This document shows, piece after piece, positions 35,210 to 44,840 of a stretch of DNA of 64,000 nt. Each line of letters starts with the position of its first letter. Positions within the stretch are counted from its first letter, which is position 1. Where the stretch lies: contig NZ_BMHE01000027.1 in the NCBI RefSeq assembly GCF_014640555.1, positions 31,398 to 95,397 of the forward strand, given 5' to 3'. The notes beneath the pieces were generated by a model. That model was not told the origin of the DNA and ran no database searches. It worked only from the letters and a program-made list of their open reading frames with translations. A program made the translations under genes and the position numbers. The DNA is from Paenibacillus marchantiophytorum (GTDB lineage: Bacteria; Bacillota; Bacilli; Paenibacillales; NBRC-103111).

Positions 35210-36217
35210 ATGATCTTTGATGTTATTTCAAAATATCATCTGCTTTTAAGGCTTGATAAGCACCATAGATATAAATCGTGGGAGCATTGCTATCGATATT
35301 TCAATAAAAACTTTATTTCCGTTCAGAATGAAGAAGTATTGGATCACGGGTGTCTTCACTTAGCATTTTACTTAGCAAGTTGGGGAATGTTGCGTGGAGG
35401 GGCATTTTTACTCCAAAAAGATTATCGCGTACATGAGTACTTTCTAAAGGAAGTAGTTACGAAATCTCACTATCATAAGTATTATGATCGAGAACTTCAC
35501 CTAAACATGAATAAGATAAGTATCGAAGGTATAGATGAACTTATTCAAGACACAACTGACGCATTTATCAACAACATCCCTCAGATTAATGGTGAGGATA
35601 AAATGATAAACGTAACAGATACATTGGCTTCAAAAATATTGCTCGGTGTATATGGCAATGTTCCTGCATATGATCGATATTTAAAAGCTGCATTAAAAAG
35701 ACATGGGATAAAACAACAGTTTGATGAAGAATCATTAATGGAGATCGTAGATTTCTACTATCTAAATCGTGATGAGTTTGAAAAGTGCCAACGTTTGTTT
35801 AGAGAAGATGGTTCAACCTATACACCGATGAAGCTAGTTGATATGTATTTCTGGCAGGTCGGCTATTTCATGGATAATCCGGATGACTATAGTGAAGAAC
35901 TGAAAAAAGTAGATGAATTCATTGCTGGTTTTTATTTAGCGAGAGGTAGTGTTCAAGTTAAATCAGTAAGCAAAAACGCTGGATCAACTGAAAAGATTCG
36001 AGAATACATTATTGAAGTTTTAAATCAAGCTAAAGCACAAGGTGTTACAATCATCGATTTAAGGTCTGGTGATATTCATAAGAATCTTAAGCTAGCCAAC
36101 CGAATGCCGTCTATCTGCAGTGCAATGGTATCGCTTGGTGCCTTTAACTTTGAAATCATTAATGATACTCCAAGTGGAGCAAGTTCGACAAAGGTAGTAA
36201 GGTATTTTTTGAAGTAG
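35210..36217 (+). CDS. Unidentified protein trailing the type I system
   Basis: This 335-residue protein follows hsdR by 45 bases with no terminator between them and is probably cotranscribed. No domain is recognised with certainty. The C-terminal 75 residues (STEKIREYIIEVLNQAKAQG, then TIIDLRSGDIHKNL, then MPSICSAMVSL) look like a winged helix. The N-terminal part is rich in aromatic and charged residues. The ATG at 35210 has AGAGGAG just upstream; an in-frame GTG at 35174 is less likely. It may be a regulator or accessory of the restriction system. Confidence 0.6.
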   Translation: MIFDVISKYHLLLRLDKHHRYKSWEHCYRYFNKNFISVQNEEVLDHGCLHLAFYLASWGMLRGGAFLLQKDYRVHEYFLKEVVTKSHYHKYYDRELHLNMNKISIEGIDELIQDTTDAFINNIPQINGEDKMINVTDTLASKILLGVYGNVPAYDRYLKAALKRHGIKQQFDEESLMEIVDFYYLNRDEFEKCQRLFREDGSTYTPMKLVDMYFWQVGYFMDNPDDYSEELKKVDEFIAGFYLARGSVQVKSVSKNAGSTEKIREYIIEVLNQAKAQGVTIIDLRSGDIHKNLKLANRMPSICSAMVSLGAFNFEIINDTPSGASSTKVVRYFLK

Positions 36218-36267
36218 TTAAAAACCTTGTGCTTCTTCGAGGCTCCTGTAAGAATCTAATTAATAAA

Positions 36268-36310
36268 AAAAGGTACAGTACCTCAAAAAAATGAGGTTAT
36301 TGTACCTTTT
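36268..36310. terminator. Bidirectional terminator between converging genes
   Basis: AAAAGGTACA and ACCTCA pair with TGAGGT and TGTACCTTTT around a six-A loop; it serves the plus-strand gene ending at 36217 and the minus-strand gene ending at 36359. Confidence 0.85.
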
Positions 36311-36358
36311 GTATTTTCTTACGTTGGCATAGTCGAGCTTTCAAAATATGTCAAGTCG

Positions 36359-37747
36359 TTAATGTTTTTTTTCAATTTGCGATCGATACAATTTCCAACT
36401 ATCTTCAGCCATTGCGTATAAAGATTTATCCGTTCCGTTTAACAGCCAATATTTCGTTCCATTCAGATGGTGATTGCTTAGGTGGGTTTGTTGCGCAATT
36501 TCTGTAAGAATTAACTGCGTTAGTCTAGAAATGGAATAGACTTTGTTATCAAAAGACCATCTGACTGTGGGTTTACCATCTTCCAAATTGATTGTTGCCT
36601 TTGAAATAAGCTCGTTATTAAATTGGTACTGGGACTTACTTGAAGGGAGTAATGAGATATGATCACCATTATTAATTATCCCTTTATCAAGTAGTAACTG
36701 AAGACTATTCTTCCTACGTGTTGCTTTTAATTTTTGAGTATTCTGCACATCTGACTTAATTATTTGAATAAACTCCTCAAATGGATTGCTACGTTGCAGC
36801 AATGCGGAAGCTATTCCATCGTACCTCTCCCCAATATTCATTGAAAAATTCGCTTCAGGAAGTTGCCTATTGATTAGAGAGGAAACAAGATCAAAGTGTT
36901 CATTGGAAGTTCGCAAAGTATTCCAAGTTAATAACATAGTATCGTCAATTTCGAATGTCCAAGGCTTCTGATCAAATATCCATTCCATATCAGTCACTAC
37001 TGTATTAATGAAATTATCAATAGTTGTTGAACCTTTATCAGTTTGTTTTTTGATTTTAATCGATAGCCAGCCTGACTTAATAAGTCGACGTTTGTTCTGA
37101 GGGTCAGTTATGAAACTTATTCGTAAATCCCCACTCACTATACCAATTGGATCTCTATACCAAAATGTGGCTCCACCGGCAAAGTCTCGATGAATATCGT
37201 GAAAAAAGCTAAAGACAGCCTTCCAATTCCCCGAGACAATGTGGTTGTAACTTTTACTCATTTGTAAAGTCTGTAGTTTTTCTGATAAAAAATGAAAATC
37301 CTCTGTTGATCTTACTCTCTTCTCTAGCTCTTCTAGGAAGTCATAATAAACTTCAACATCATATTCACTGAAATATGGTAGTTCAATGGGTTTTAATGAT
37401 GTGTCTATGTTATTAAATAGTGCCATTATTTTATTATTTTTCTCTTTATGATAAAAAAGAAACCATGGCGGGATCCCAAAGAAATCAGCTACATCCCTAA
37501 TTCTTGGATAACTGACAGTCCGAAGGGATTTATTTATTCTTGATGGCCATCTAGATTCATCTTGGACAGCCTTACAAAGAAAACGTATTGACGAATCGAT
37601 AGATTTCAATAAAGCAGCAATAAGCTCAAGGTCTACCCATTCTACATATGCTTTTTCAAACTCTTCGCGCCAAGTTGTATGATTTGTTTCATAATCCTCT
37701 ATTTTAATCGACACGCCCGTTCCTCCAGTCATCGAAATTTGCGCCAA
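36359..37747 (-). CDS. Unidentified protein with possible C-terminal RAMA/DUF4357-like domain
   Basis: The 462-residue protein is transcribed away from the transposition genes. Residues 45-100 could hold a helix-turn-helix (KSLRTVSYPRIRDVADFFGI). The last 110 residues have the order LLLDKGIINNGDHISLL, then ATINLEDGKPTVRWSFDN, then NHHLNGTKYWLLNGTDKSLY, which recalls the RAMA/DUF4357 module found on restriction and modification proteins (G...YW..NG.S.Y). The assignment is tentative. It occupies the position that the XRE regulator has in element 1, so a regulatory role on the divergent transposition operon is possible. Confidence 0.5.
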   Translation of the reverse strand: MAQISMTGGTGVSIKIEDYETNHTTWREEFEKAYVEWVDLELIAALLKSIDSSIRFLCKAVQDESRWPSRINKSLRTVSYPRIRDVADFFGIPPWFLFYHKEKNNKIMALFNNIDTSLKPIELPYFSEYDVEVYYDFLEELEKRVRSTEDFHFLSEKLQTLQMSKSYNHIVSGNWKAVFSFFHDIHRDFAGGATFWYRDPIGIVSGDLRISFITDPQNKRRLIKSGWLSIKIKKQTDKGSTTIDNFINTVVTDMEWIFDQKPWTFEIDDTMLLTWNTLRTSNEHFDLVSSLINRQLPEANFSMNIGERYDGIASALLQRSNPFEEFIQIIKSDVQNTQKLKATRRKNSLQLLLDKGIINNGDHISLLPSSKSQYQFNNELISKATINLEDGKPTVRWSFDNKVYSISRLTQLILTEIAQQTHLSNHHLNGTKYWLLNGTDKSLYAMAEDSWKLYRSQIEKKH

Positions 37748-37864
37748 TTTCTAGTAATGTTGCGCCACTCGCTTACTAATATATTCCCTATAATACTATT
37801 AACGCAACAACCTTAGAAAAGAGATTAGGATAAATAAAGAACTTAAATTCACGAAAAATATCGA

Positions 37865-37907
37865 ATATCCAATATTTTATTGAATTTATTCCTATAATAT
37901 TGGATAT
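37865..37907 (+). promoter_or_regulatory. Twin 12-bp inverted operator before the element 2 transposition genes
   Basis: ATATCCAATATT (37865-37876) and its exact complement AATATTGGATAT (37896-37907) have a centre distance of 31 bases, about three helical turns. TATAAT at 37893 overlaps the right arm. A dimeric repressor is the likely ligand; which one is unknown. Confidence 0.55.
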
Positions 37908-37948
37908 AACTGGAGGTGTAATCAAAATAACTAATTGGATGGTGCTGT

Positions 37949-38284
37949 ATGGAAAGCTATAACTCTATTGGAATCGCTACTATTACTTCTAGAGGAATTA
38001 GTTTTAATAGTTTGTTTTACTCATGCAGTCGAGCTATTAGTGAACAATGGTATGAATATGCCAAACTTCATGGGGAAACTCAAATTATGGTCTTATATAA
38101 CAATAGCGATCTATCAAAAATCTGGATTCAATTAGTCAACTCTAGATTTGAAATTGGGGAAACGGATGTTGCATATCTTTTGGTTCGTGAAGAAGTGTGT
38201 AACTCAAAACTTGAGAGGTATTTTGAGAGTATTCAAAAGCTTAAATCATTAAGAGAAACACAAAGAAAGGTGGAAAATAGATGA
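37949..38284 (+). CDS. Solo TnsB/Mu-transposase C-terminal barrel-like protein of element 2
   Basis: The 111-residue product is related to the 2521 gene of element 1: AISEQWYEYA against AIREQWFERA, and LERYFESIQKLKSLRE against LQRYFQSIQKLKSLRE. It lacks a catalytic domain and matches the barrel and tail of TnsB (TITSRGISFNSLFYSC, then QIMVLYNNSDLSKIWIQ). It overlaps tnsA by four bases (ATGA), so it is the first gene of the transposition operon. Its retention in two diverged elements suggests it is needed, perhaps as a regulator of end binding. Confidence 0.6.
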   Translation: MESYNSIGIATITSRGISFNSLFYSCSRAISEQWYEYAKLHGETQIMVLYNNSDLSKIWIQLVNSRFEIGETDVAYLLVREEVCNSKLERYFESIQKLKSLRETQRKVENR

Positions 38285-39123
38285 GTAAAAGGCAGAGGAA
38301 AACAACACAAATAGTGATTGATAAAAGAATAAAGGAAGGAAGAGGAAAAGGACATTTCACAGATTACAAACCATGGTTAACGATTCATGATGTACCCTCA
38401 CAAGGTGTAGTAACTCGAATATTAGGGTGGAAGACTGGCCGATTGCATCACTATTTTTCGGAGCATTTTGAATTAGCACATCATTATCAAATGGAGTGGG
38501 CTCTCAATTGCGCTGATATACGTGAACAATTTCCACTTTTACCGCTAGAAAAAACACTCTTTATCGCAGATAAATTAGGCATTAAACACCCTGTTGACCC
38601 GAAGACAAAGCACCCCATTGTAATGACGACTGATATGTTGTTAAGCGTTCAAAAGGAAGATGACATTAGGTTTGTCGCACATACTATTAAACCAAAGTCT
38701 AAGTTAAACAAAAGGGTTTTGGAGAAGTTCGAGATAGAAAAAAGATTCTTTAAGGATTCAGGAATCGACTGGGCATTAATTACTGAGGCTCAAATAAACT
38801 ATGAACTTGTCAAAAATGTTGAGTGGTTGCATTCAGCAAAAGGATTAGATGGCAATCAGATTTCAAAACAGCTTATTACAGAACTTGAACCAATGCTATA
38901 TAAAGCCATTCAAAAGGAGGAAATGCCATTAGCTAAAACGACTTTGCAATTTGATGAAAGTGAAGGACTAGATCAGGGAACCTGTATGTTTGTAGTACGT
39001 CATTTAATAGCAAATCGATTTTGGGGAGTTGATATGAATAAAAGAATTGTTCCTACCCTTCAGCCATTAAAAGTATATAAAAATAAGGTTGATGGAGGTA
39101 TAGGTTATGGAATTATACGTTAG
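38281..39123 (+). CDS. tnsA: TnsA endonuclease of Tn7-like element 2
   Basis: The 280-residue protein keeps the TnsA layout: basic start KRQRKTTQIVIDKRIKEGRG, PWLTIHDVPSQG, then E in FSEHFE, D in MTTDMLLSV, and K in AHTIKPKSK. As in element 1 the residue two before that lysine is Thr rather than Gln. Length and start agree with the element 1 protein. It overlaps both neighbours, the barrel-like gene by four bases and tnsB by 17. Confidence 0.93.
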   Translation: MSKRQRKTTQIVIDKRIKEGRGKGHFTDYKPWLTIHDVPSQGVVTRILGWKTGRLHHYFSEHFELAHHYQMEWALNCADIREQFPLLPLEKTLFIADKLGIKHPVDPKTKHPIVMTTDMLLSVQKEDDIRFVAHTIKPKSKLNKRVLEKFEIEKRFFKDSGIDWALITEAQINYELVKNVEWLHSAKGLDGNQISKQLITELEPMLYKAIQKEEMPLAKTTLQFDESEGLDQGTCMFVVRHLIANRFWGVDMNKRIVPTLQPLKVYKNKVDGGIGYGIIR

Positions 39124-41266
39124 TAATTTATTCGATAGACGCGATGGTGAGGCCAAACTAATCGATTGTGAAAGAATACTCTGGATGAATCGTGATAAGG
39201 ATCTAGTCGTGACAATCTCAATTCTAGATAAGAAAGGCTTACCTGTTCTGAAAAGCCTTTCCGCAATGGAGTTAGAAATAAAAAGTGGATTTCTACTTAA
39301 ACGTGAATATGATCCTTATACAAAATTTATGATAACTGACAATAAGTTAACCACTAAAGAAATTCAAATTAGGGATCATGCATGGAGTTTAATTAGTGAA
39401 ATGGTTGAGATTGAACCTAATGTATATAATCCAACGGAAAGATATCAAATGATTAAGAAAGCATGTGATGAAACAGGTAAAGGGAAAAATAGCTTTTACA
39501 AATATCTTCACTATTATTGGACAGGAGGCAAAATGGTAAATGCCTTGCTTCCTCGATTTCGGAAATGCGGCAAGCCGGGTGGAAGGAAAAACCCAACTAA
39601 GAAGATGGGAAGACCTAGAGAAACGAAAAAGGCAATTAGTCCCGATATGGAGGGTGTCGTGGTTAACGAGGGGATTCGAAAGATCTTCGATAAAGTTATT
39701 AGAGATATATATTTGAAGATTAACCGACGTGATTCTGTACGATTTACGTATGTCCAAATGCTTAAAAACCACTTTGCAATCGGAACAGAGATTAGAAATA
39801 AAGTGGAAATACCTATAATTCCACCTGAGTATAAAGTTCCAAGTATAACTCAGTTGCGCTATCATATTAAAACTCATTTTCCACGTGGTAAAAGGTTGGT
39901 TGCAAGGGAAGGGGAGGTTACTTTCAACCGTGATTTCCGACCACTTCTTGGCTCGGAAACAAGAAAGGCATCAGGTCCGGGACAAATCTTTGAGATAGAC
40001 GCTACTGTAGCTGATGTGTATCTAGTTAGCTCTGATGATCCAAATCAGATAATTGGCAGGCCAGTTGTTTACATTGTCGTTGATGTGTGGAGTCATATGA
40101 TTGTTGGATTTTATGTTGGTTTAGAAGGGCCCTCTTGGCAAGGCATGATGATGGCTCTTGAGAATACAGCAGTCAATAAGGTGGAGTTTTGTGCCCAGTA
40201 CGATATTCCCATTCAACCAGAAGATTGGCCATGTCATCACATGCCTGAAAATTTTTATGCTGATCGCGGAGAAATGGAGAGTAAGAACGCAGACTCATTG
40301 GCCAAAGCTCTCGGTATTAAGCTGAAGAATGCACCTCCATACCGTGCTGACTTAAAGGGGATTGTTGAGCAACAGTTTAGGACATTGAATCTAACGCTGC
40401 AACCTTGGATGCCAGGAGCAGTTAAGAAGGAATATATAAAACGAGGAGGCCCCGATTATGTATTAGATGCGAAGTTAACACTTAAGGATTTTTCAACCAT
40501 GTTCATTGAGAGAATCCTTTATCGAAATAACTCTCATTATATGGAGCATTATCCACTAGATAAGGCGGAAGCAAAAGATAACGTTAAACCGATAGCTCGT
40601 GAACTTTGGAATTGGGGTGTGGCGCATAATCATTTTCTTAAAGAGGTACACCCAGACATCGTTAGGTTAAATGTAATGCCAGAAAAGAGCGTTACTGCAA
40701 GTCGGGAAGGAATCTATTTTGAGGGGATGTATTTTGGTAGTGAAGAACTTGTTCGACAAGGATGGTTTGTAAAGGGAAAGTCCATTAAAACGATCATTTC
40801 TTATGACAGAAGATGCATGAATCATGTATATGTCAAAACGGATAATGGAAGGGGTTTTATTAAATGCTTTTTGTTAGAAAAGTCCTCGAGATACCAAGAC
40901 CTATCCCTTGAAGAAATAAAAGAATTACAGTACCAAGATAAATTAAATCGGAGTATTTATCGTTCAACCGAACTGCAAGAAGAAGTTGCATTGAGTGCTA
41001 AACTCGAAGCAATTGTAGATAAGGCAACAAAACGTATGGAAGAGCAAATAGATACAACCTTGACCAAAACAGAGCGGAAATCTGGCATTCATCAAAATAG
41101 AGCAGAAGAAAGGGACGAGATTCGAAAATCTCAGTCCTATGAATTAGGCAAATCTCAAAATAGTGCAGAGGAACAAGAAGTTAATGTAACTTCAATTGAT
41201 TCCTATCGACCAAAATCAAAATTAGAACTATTAGCAAGTATTAAGGAGGAACGTATTCATGGCTAG
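39107..41266 (+). CDS. tnsB: TnsB DDE transposase of Tn7-like element 2
   Basis: The 719-residue protein has all three catalytic acids, D in FEIDATVAD, D in FYADRGEMES and E in KGIVEQQF, within an intact rve domain. N-terminal DNA-binding domains and a C-terminal barrel (GIYFEGMYFGSE, NHVYVKTDNG) are present. The last 100 residues are charged and end close to tnsC, which it overlaps by eight bases. Its sites are presumably the AAAGTCGTGAACC repeats at both ends of element 2. Confidence 0.95.
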   Translation: MELYVSNLFDRRDGEAKLIDCERILWMNRDKDLVVTISILDKKGLPVLKSLSAMELEIKSGFLLKREYDPYTKFMITDNKLTTKEIQIRDHAWSLISEMVEIEPNVYNPTERYQMIKKACDETGKGKNSFYKYLHYYWTGGKMVNALLPRFRKCGKPGGRKNPTKKMGRPRETKKAISPDMEGVVVNEGIRKIFDKVIRDIYLKINRRDSVRFTYVQMLKNHFAIGTEIRNKVEIPIIPPEYKVPSITQLRYHIKTHFPRGKRLVAREGEVTFNRDFRPLLGSETRKASGPGQIFEIDATVADVYLVSSDDPNQIIGRPVVYIVVDVWSHMIVGFYVGLEGPSWQGMMMALENTAVNKVEFCAQYDIPIQPEDWPCHHMPENFYADRGEMESKNADSLAKALGIKLKNAPPYRADLKGIVEQQFRTLNLTLQPWMPGAVKKEYIKRGGPDYVLDAKLTLKDFSTMFIERILYRNNSHYMEHYPLDKAEAKDNVKPIARELWNWGVAHNHFLKEVHPDIVRLNVMPEKSVTASREGIYFEGMYFGSEELVRQGWFVKGKSIKTIISYDRRCMNHVYVKTDNGRGFIKCFLLEKSSRYQDLSLEEIKELQYQDKLNRSIYRSTELQEEVALSAKLEAIVDKATKRMEEQIDTTLTKTERKSGIHQNRAEERDEIRKSQSYELGKSQNSAEEQEVNVTSIDSYRPKSKLELLASIKEERIHG

Positions 41267-43016
41267 AAAGCTTGTTTTTGAAAATAAGTATCAGTATATC
41301 CCCAGCTTAGTAGGTGAACAAGTAGAGGCAGTATACGCTGAACAGGTAATTGGAGGTTACAAAGATAACCCATTTATTGAATCGTTGCCTCCTATCTTTG
41401 AGGATCATCAGGTCATTTCCAAAATTGCGAAATACCCCGATTATAACGAAGAACAGCGAAAGCTGGGGAAACAAACAAGACTACATTTGGTTCAACAGAT
41501 TTCCGACTACGTAGAGCCACTGCAGTCACATATACTCATTGAGCAGAGGTTATCAAGACTAATTCGGCATGGATATAAGGCTAGAAACCCACTGGCTCGG
41601 GAGTCAATTCGTCAATTTCATATTGGCTTTAATGAGATCCTTGATGCTGGTGTAGACTCATCTGGTTTAAATATAGCTTGAGTAAGGTCCACTGCTGCGG
41701 GCTTTGCCATTCTTGGAGTTAGTGGACAAGGAAAGACTACGGCGATAGAGAGCTCTTTATTGCTATATCCTCAAGTGATCCATCATGTGGAATACAAAGG
41801 AAAACCTTTTATTAGGAAACAGATCGTGTGGTTAAAACTTAATTGTCCATTTGATGGTTCGCTTAAAGGGCTATGTTTTAACTTTTTGCAAGCAATCGAT
41901 TCCCATTTGGGGACTAATTATTTTCAGAAGTTTGCCTCTAAAGGAGCATCCGTAGATATGCTCATTCCAATTATGGCACATCTTGCAACCCTTCATGGTC
42001 TTGGAGTCTTAGTTATAGATGAAATTCAAAATTTGAGCTTTATGAAAAGTGGTGGTGCCGAAAGAATGTTGAATTACTTTACACAACTGATTAATACGAT
42101 TGGTGTTCCAGTTGTCTTGATAGGGACGTTTAAGGCGATGCGACTTCTATCAGGATCGTTTAGTCAGGCTCGTAGGAGCACAGGGCAGGGTGATTTAATT
42201 ATGGATCGATTAACAGAGGGGGACGACTGGAACTATTTCATGAATGCTTTGTGGAGATATCAATGGACAGCAAAAAACTCTCCACTGTCGGAATCGATAA
42301 AGAAAACAATGTACGATCTATCTCAAGGTATCGTTGATATAGCAGTTAAACTCTATATGCTTGCTCAGTGGGAAGCGATGGAGGAAGCGGATCCGAAGGA
42401 TGAAAAGATTACAGTAGGACTCCTAAAGTCTGTTGCCAAGAGACATATGCAGTTAGTACAGCCGTTATTAAAAATATTGAGAAGGAACGATCCAGCCCTA
42501 TTATCCTTAGTGGATGATCTATATCCAGAATGGAATGTTCTAGATCAGTATCTCAAAAAATCATCTGAAAAAGTAAATATTCAAGGTGAGATTCGAACGA
42601 AGATATTGCGCGATGATAAAATCGAACAGGATCAAGAGAAATATATTGAACTTGTAAAGACAGCAATAGATTTTGGGGCCACATTTGCTTCAGCAGAACA
42701 GATAGCACAGCGAATCTTACAATCGAATGAAGCAGAAAAAGATTTTGTAGAGCTTAGGAAGCAAGTAGTGGAAGAGGTCACTTTAAGTGCTGGGACTGAA
42801 GATATTACACACCCTGTAGATAAAACTGCGAGTAGTAAAAAGAACTTACAGGAATCAAAAGCGAAGAAAAAGCAGAAGGAAGAGGAAATTTTAGAAATAG
42901 ATGATTTAAGGAATGCTGCACGAGGAACAGATAAGGGAAGTGAAGCAATTTATGAAAAATTAGTCGAAATGGGGAGTATTCCGTCAAACGATGATATCTC
43001 GAGACTAATAATCTAA
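41259..43016 (+). pseudogene. tnsC: TnsC of element 2 interrupted by an in-frame TGA
   Basis: Read through, this is a 585-codon tnsC with Walker A GVSGQGKTT, Walker B VLVIDEIQNL and GTFKAMRLLSGSFSQARR. A single TGA at 41679-41681 stops it after 140 codons, just before Walker A. In element 1 the same position is a codon of AGIRSTAAGF; here it reads A-stop-VRSTAAGF. The frame is otherwise open. The only standard restart, TTG at 41760, would lose Walker A. The gene is either inactivated recently, read through at TGA, or carries a sequence error. A C-terminal charged extension (SKKNLQESKAKKKQ) is unique to this copy. Confidence 0.85.
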
Positions 43017-43091
43017 TCTAGTGAAAATCGTACTAAACTGCATAGGAAAACGTGCTAGCGATTGAAGAGTAATTGAGTATTAATAGAGAGG

Positions 43092-44810
43092 ATGATGATT
43101 CTATTGCTAGCACATTTCCCTACTTTATATAAAGACGAATTGTTATATAGCGGTATTGCCCGTTATCACCAAATTTCTGGTAATAGGACTCAGAAACAGA
43201 CTATTGAAGACTTATTCGGAGATCGACTTGTGTGTGCAACTGTTGATTTGCCAAGTCATTTAGATAAACTAACAGATCGGATTAATGGTGGCTATTCAGT
43301 AAGACACTTTATCCAATACCATACGTTACTTCCGTACTACTCAACTTTCTTAAATAAAGAAAAAGTTAATGAAGCAAGAGAGCTGATGGCCCACGGAGCT
43401 TCATCGGGAGTAGTACACTCAAAATTAGGTCTTCCTGCGAGTCTTATTAAGTCTCCAGCTCAGCTAAAGTTTTGTCGGCAATGTTATAACGAAGATTTTG
43501 AGATAGGTGAGCCTTACTGGCACCGTTCTCATCAATTACCCGGTGTTGTTTTTTGTGATGTTCATAAAAAACAACTAATCAAAAGCAAAGTGACTTGCTC
43601 TACAAGTGATCACAAATTTGCATTTATACCGCTTTCTGAACTTAATACAGAACAATATCAGATTGAGGAGATTAACCCAAGATGGGTTGGGCATCTCCAG
43701 TTCATTGCTGAACAATCGGCGTTAATTCTGAATGCATCTCTCGGACAAAAAATACCCAACTACACGCCTGCATTGCAAGAGAAGGGGTATATGAATGACG
43801 GGGGGAGAGTTCGTTTCGATCGGCTTATAAGGGATTTTCAAGATTACTTTGGTGATGGGCTACTGCAATTTCTCCATTGCCCCATTAATTTGAAAAGTAC
43901 TGATTCATGGCTGCATAAAGCAGTAAGGGGGAATAAAGAACTAACCCAGCCCCTCAGACACTTGTTACTATGTAGATACATTAACCAATCAAGTGAATCA
44001 AATAGAAATAATACAAGTACTTACCCATTTGGTGAAGGGCCGTGGCCATGTCTTAACAAGGCTGCCGTTCACTTTGAAGCAGCTGTCATTGAAAAATGTC
44101 AAGTTACTCGATGTTCCAAAACCAGGTTACCGGTCGGATCTTTCTCGTGTTCGTGTGGGTTTGTCTATTCACGTAGAGGGCCTGATAAAAGCATAGAGGA
44201 CAGATACAGAGTAGGTAGGATTAAATGTTTTGGTGAGGCATGGTACACGAAGCTAATTGAACTGAATGGCAGCGACAAATCGTTGCGTGCAAAGGCTGCA
44301 ACATTGGGTGTAGATCCTGGAACAGTGAAGAATCAAACGTCTTTCTTAACGAACAAATGTAAAACCAAAGTAAAATATCTCAGTATCGGAGGTATTTCTC
44401 CAAAAAAGAATAGAGAGAGAAAACAACGGAAAAGCACTTTTGGTAGAATTAATTGGGAAGAGAGAGATGCACTGTTATACCCCGAAATAGTAAACGCCGT
44501 TGTAAAAATTAAATCAAAGGACAAGCCACTTCGAATTTCCAAGAGTTCAATAGTAAGAAACATTGCGGCGGATAAATTGTTCTTTAAGATCACAGATAAA
44601 AATCTTGAGAAACTACCCAATACGAAAAAACTTATGCAATCATCGAGCGAGTCCACAGAAGAATACCAACTGAGAAGGCTTGTCTTGGCGGCTAGCAAAC
44701 TGAGATGTACGGAGATGAAGGTCTTAGGCTGGAGGTTATTAAAAGTGGCTGGATTAAACCACCCCTTAAATAAAACCGTGTTTAAAAAAGTGAATGAATT
44801 AATTAGCTGA
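43092..44810 (+). CDS. tnsD: TnsD/TniQ-family target selector 1 of element 2
   Basis: The 572-residue protein matches the element 1 TnsD along its length: AHFPTLYKDELLYSGIARYH, then CRQC, then YWHRSHQLPGVVFC, then CSKTRLPVGSFSCSCGFVYSR. A helix-turn-helix (LRAKAATLGVDPGTVKN) follows near residue 400. The strong conservation of both zinc sites and of the C-terminal region agrees with the two elements using the same attachment site. ATG at 43092 or TTG at 43104 could be the start; GAGAGG lies upstream. Confidence 0.9.
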   Translation: MMILLLAHFPTLYKDELLYSGIARYHQISGNRTQKQTIEDLFGDRLVCATVDLPSHLDKLTDRINGGYSVRHFIQYHTLLPYYSTFLNKEKVNEARELMAHGASSGVVHSKLGLPASLIKSPAQLKFCRQCYNEDFEIGEPYWHRSHQLPGVVFCDVHKKQLIKSKVTCSTSDHKFAFIPLSELNTEQYQIEEINPRWVGHLQFIAEQSALILNASLGQKIPNYTPALQEKGYMNDGGRVRFDRLIRDFQDYFGDGLLQFLHCPINLKSTDSWLHKAVRGNKELTQPLRHLLLCRYINQSSESNRNNTSTYPFGEGPWPCLNKAAVHFEAAVIEKCQVTRCSKTRLPVGSFSCSCGFVYSRRGPDKSIEDRYRVGRIKCFGEAWYTKLIELNGSDKSLRAKAATLGVDPGTVKNQTSFLTNKCKTKVKYLSIGGISPKKNRERKQRKSTFGRINWEERDALLYPEIVNAVVKIKSKDKPLRISKSSIVRNIAADKLFFKITDKNLEKLPNTKKLMQSSSESTEEYQLRRLVLAASKLRCTEMKVLGWRLLKVAGLNHPLNKTVFKKVNELIS

Positions 44811-44840
44811 GACCGAACGTCCTATAGAAGAGGGGACTAA

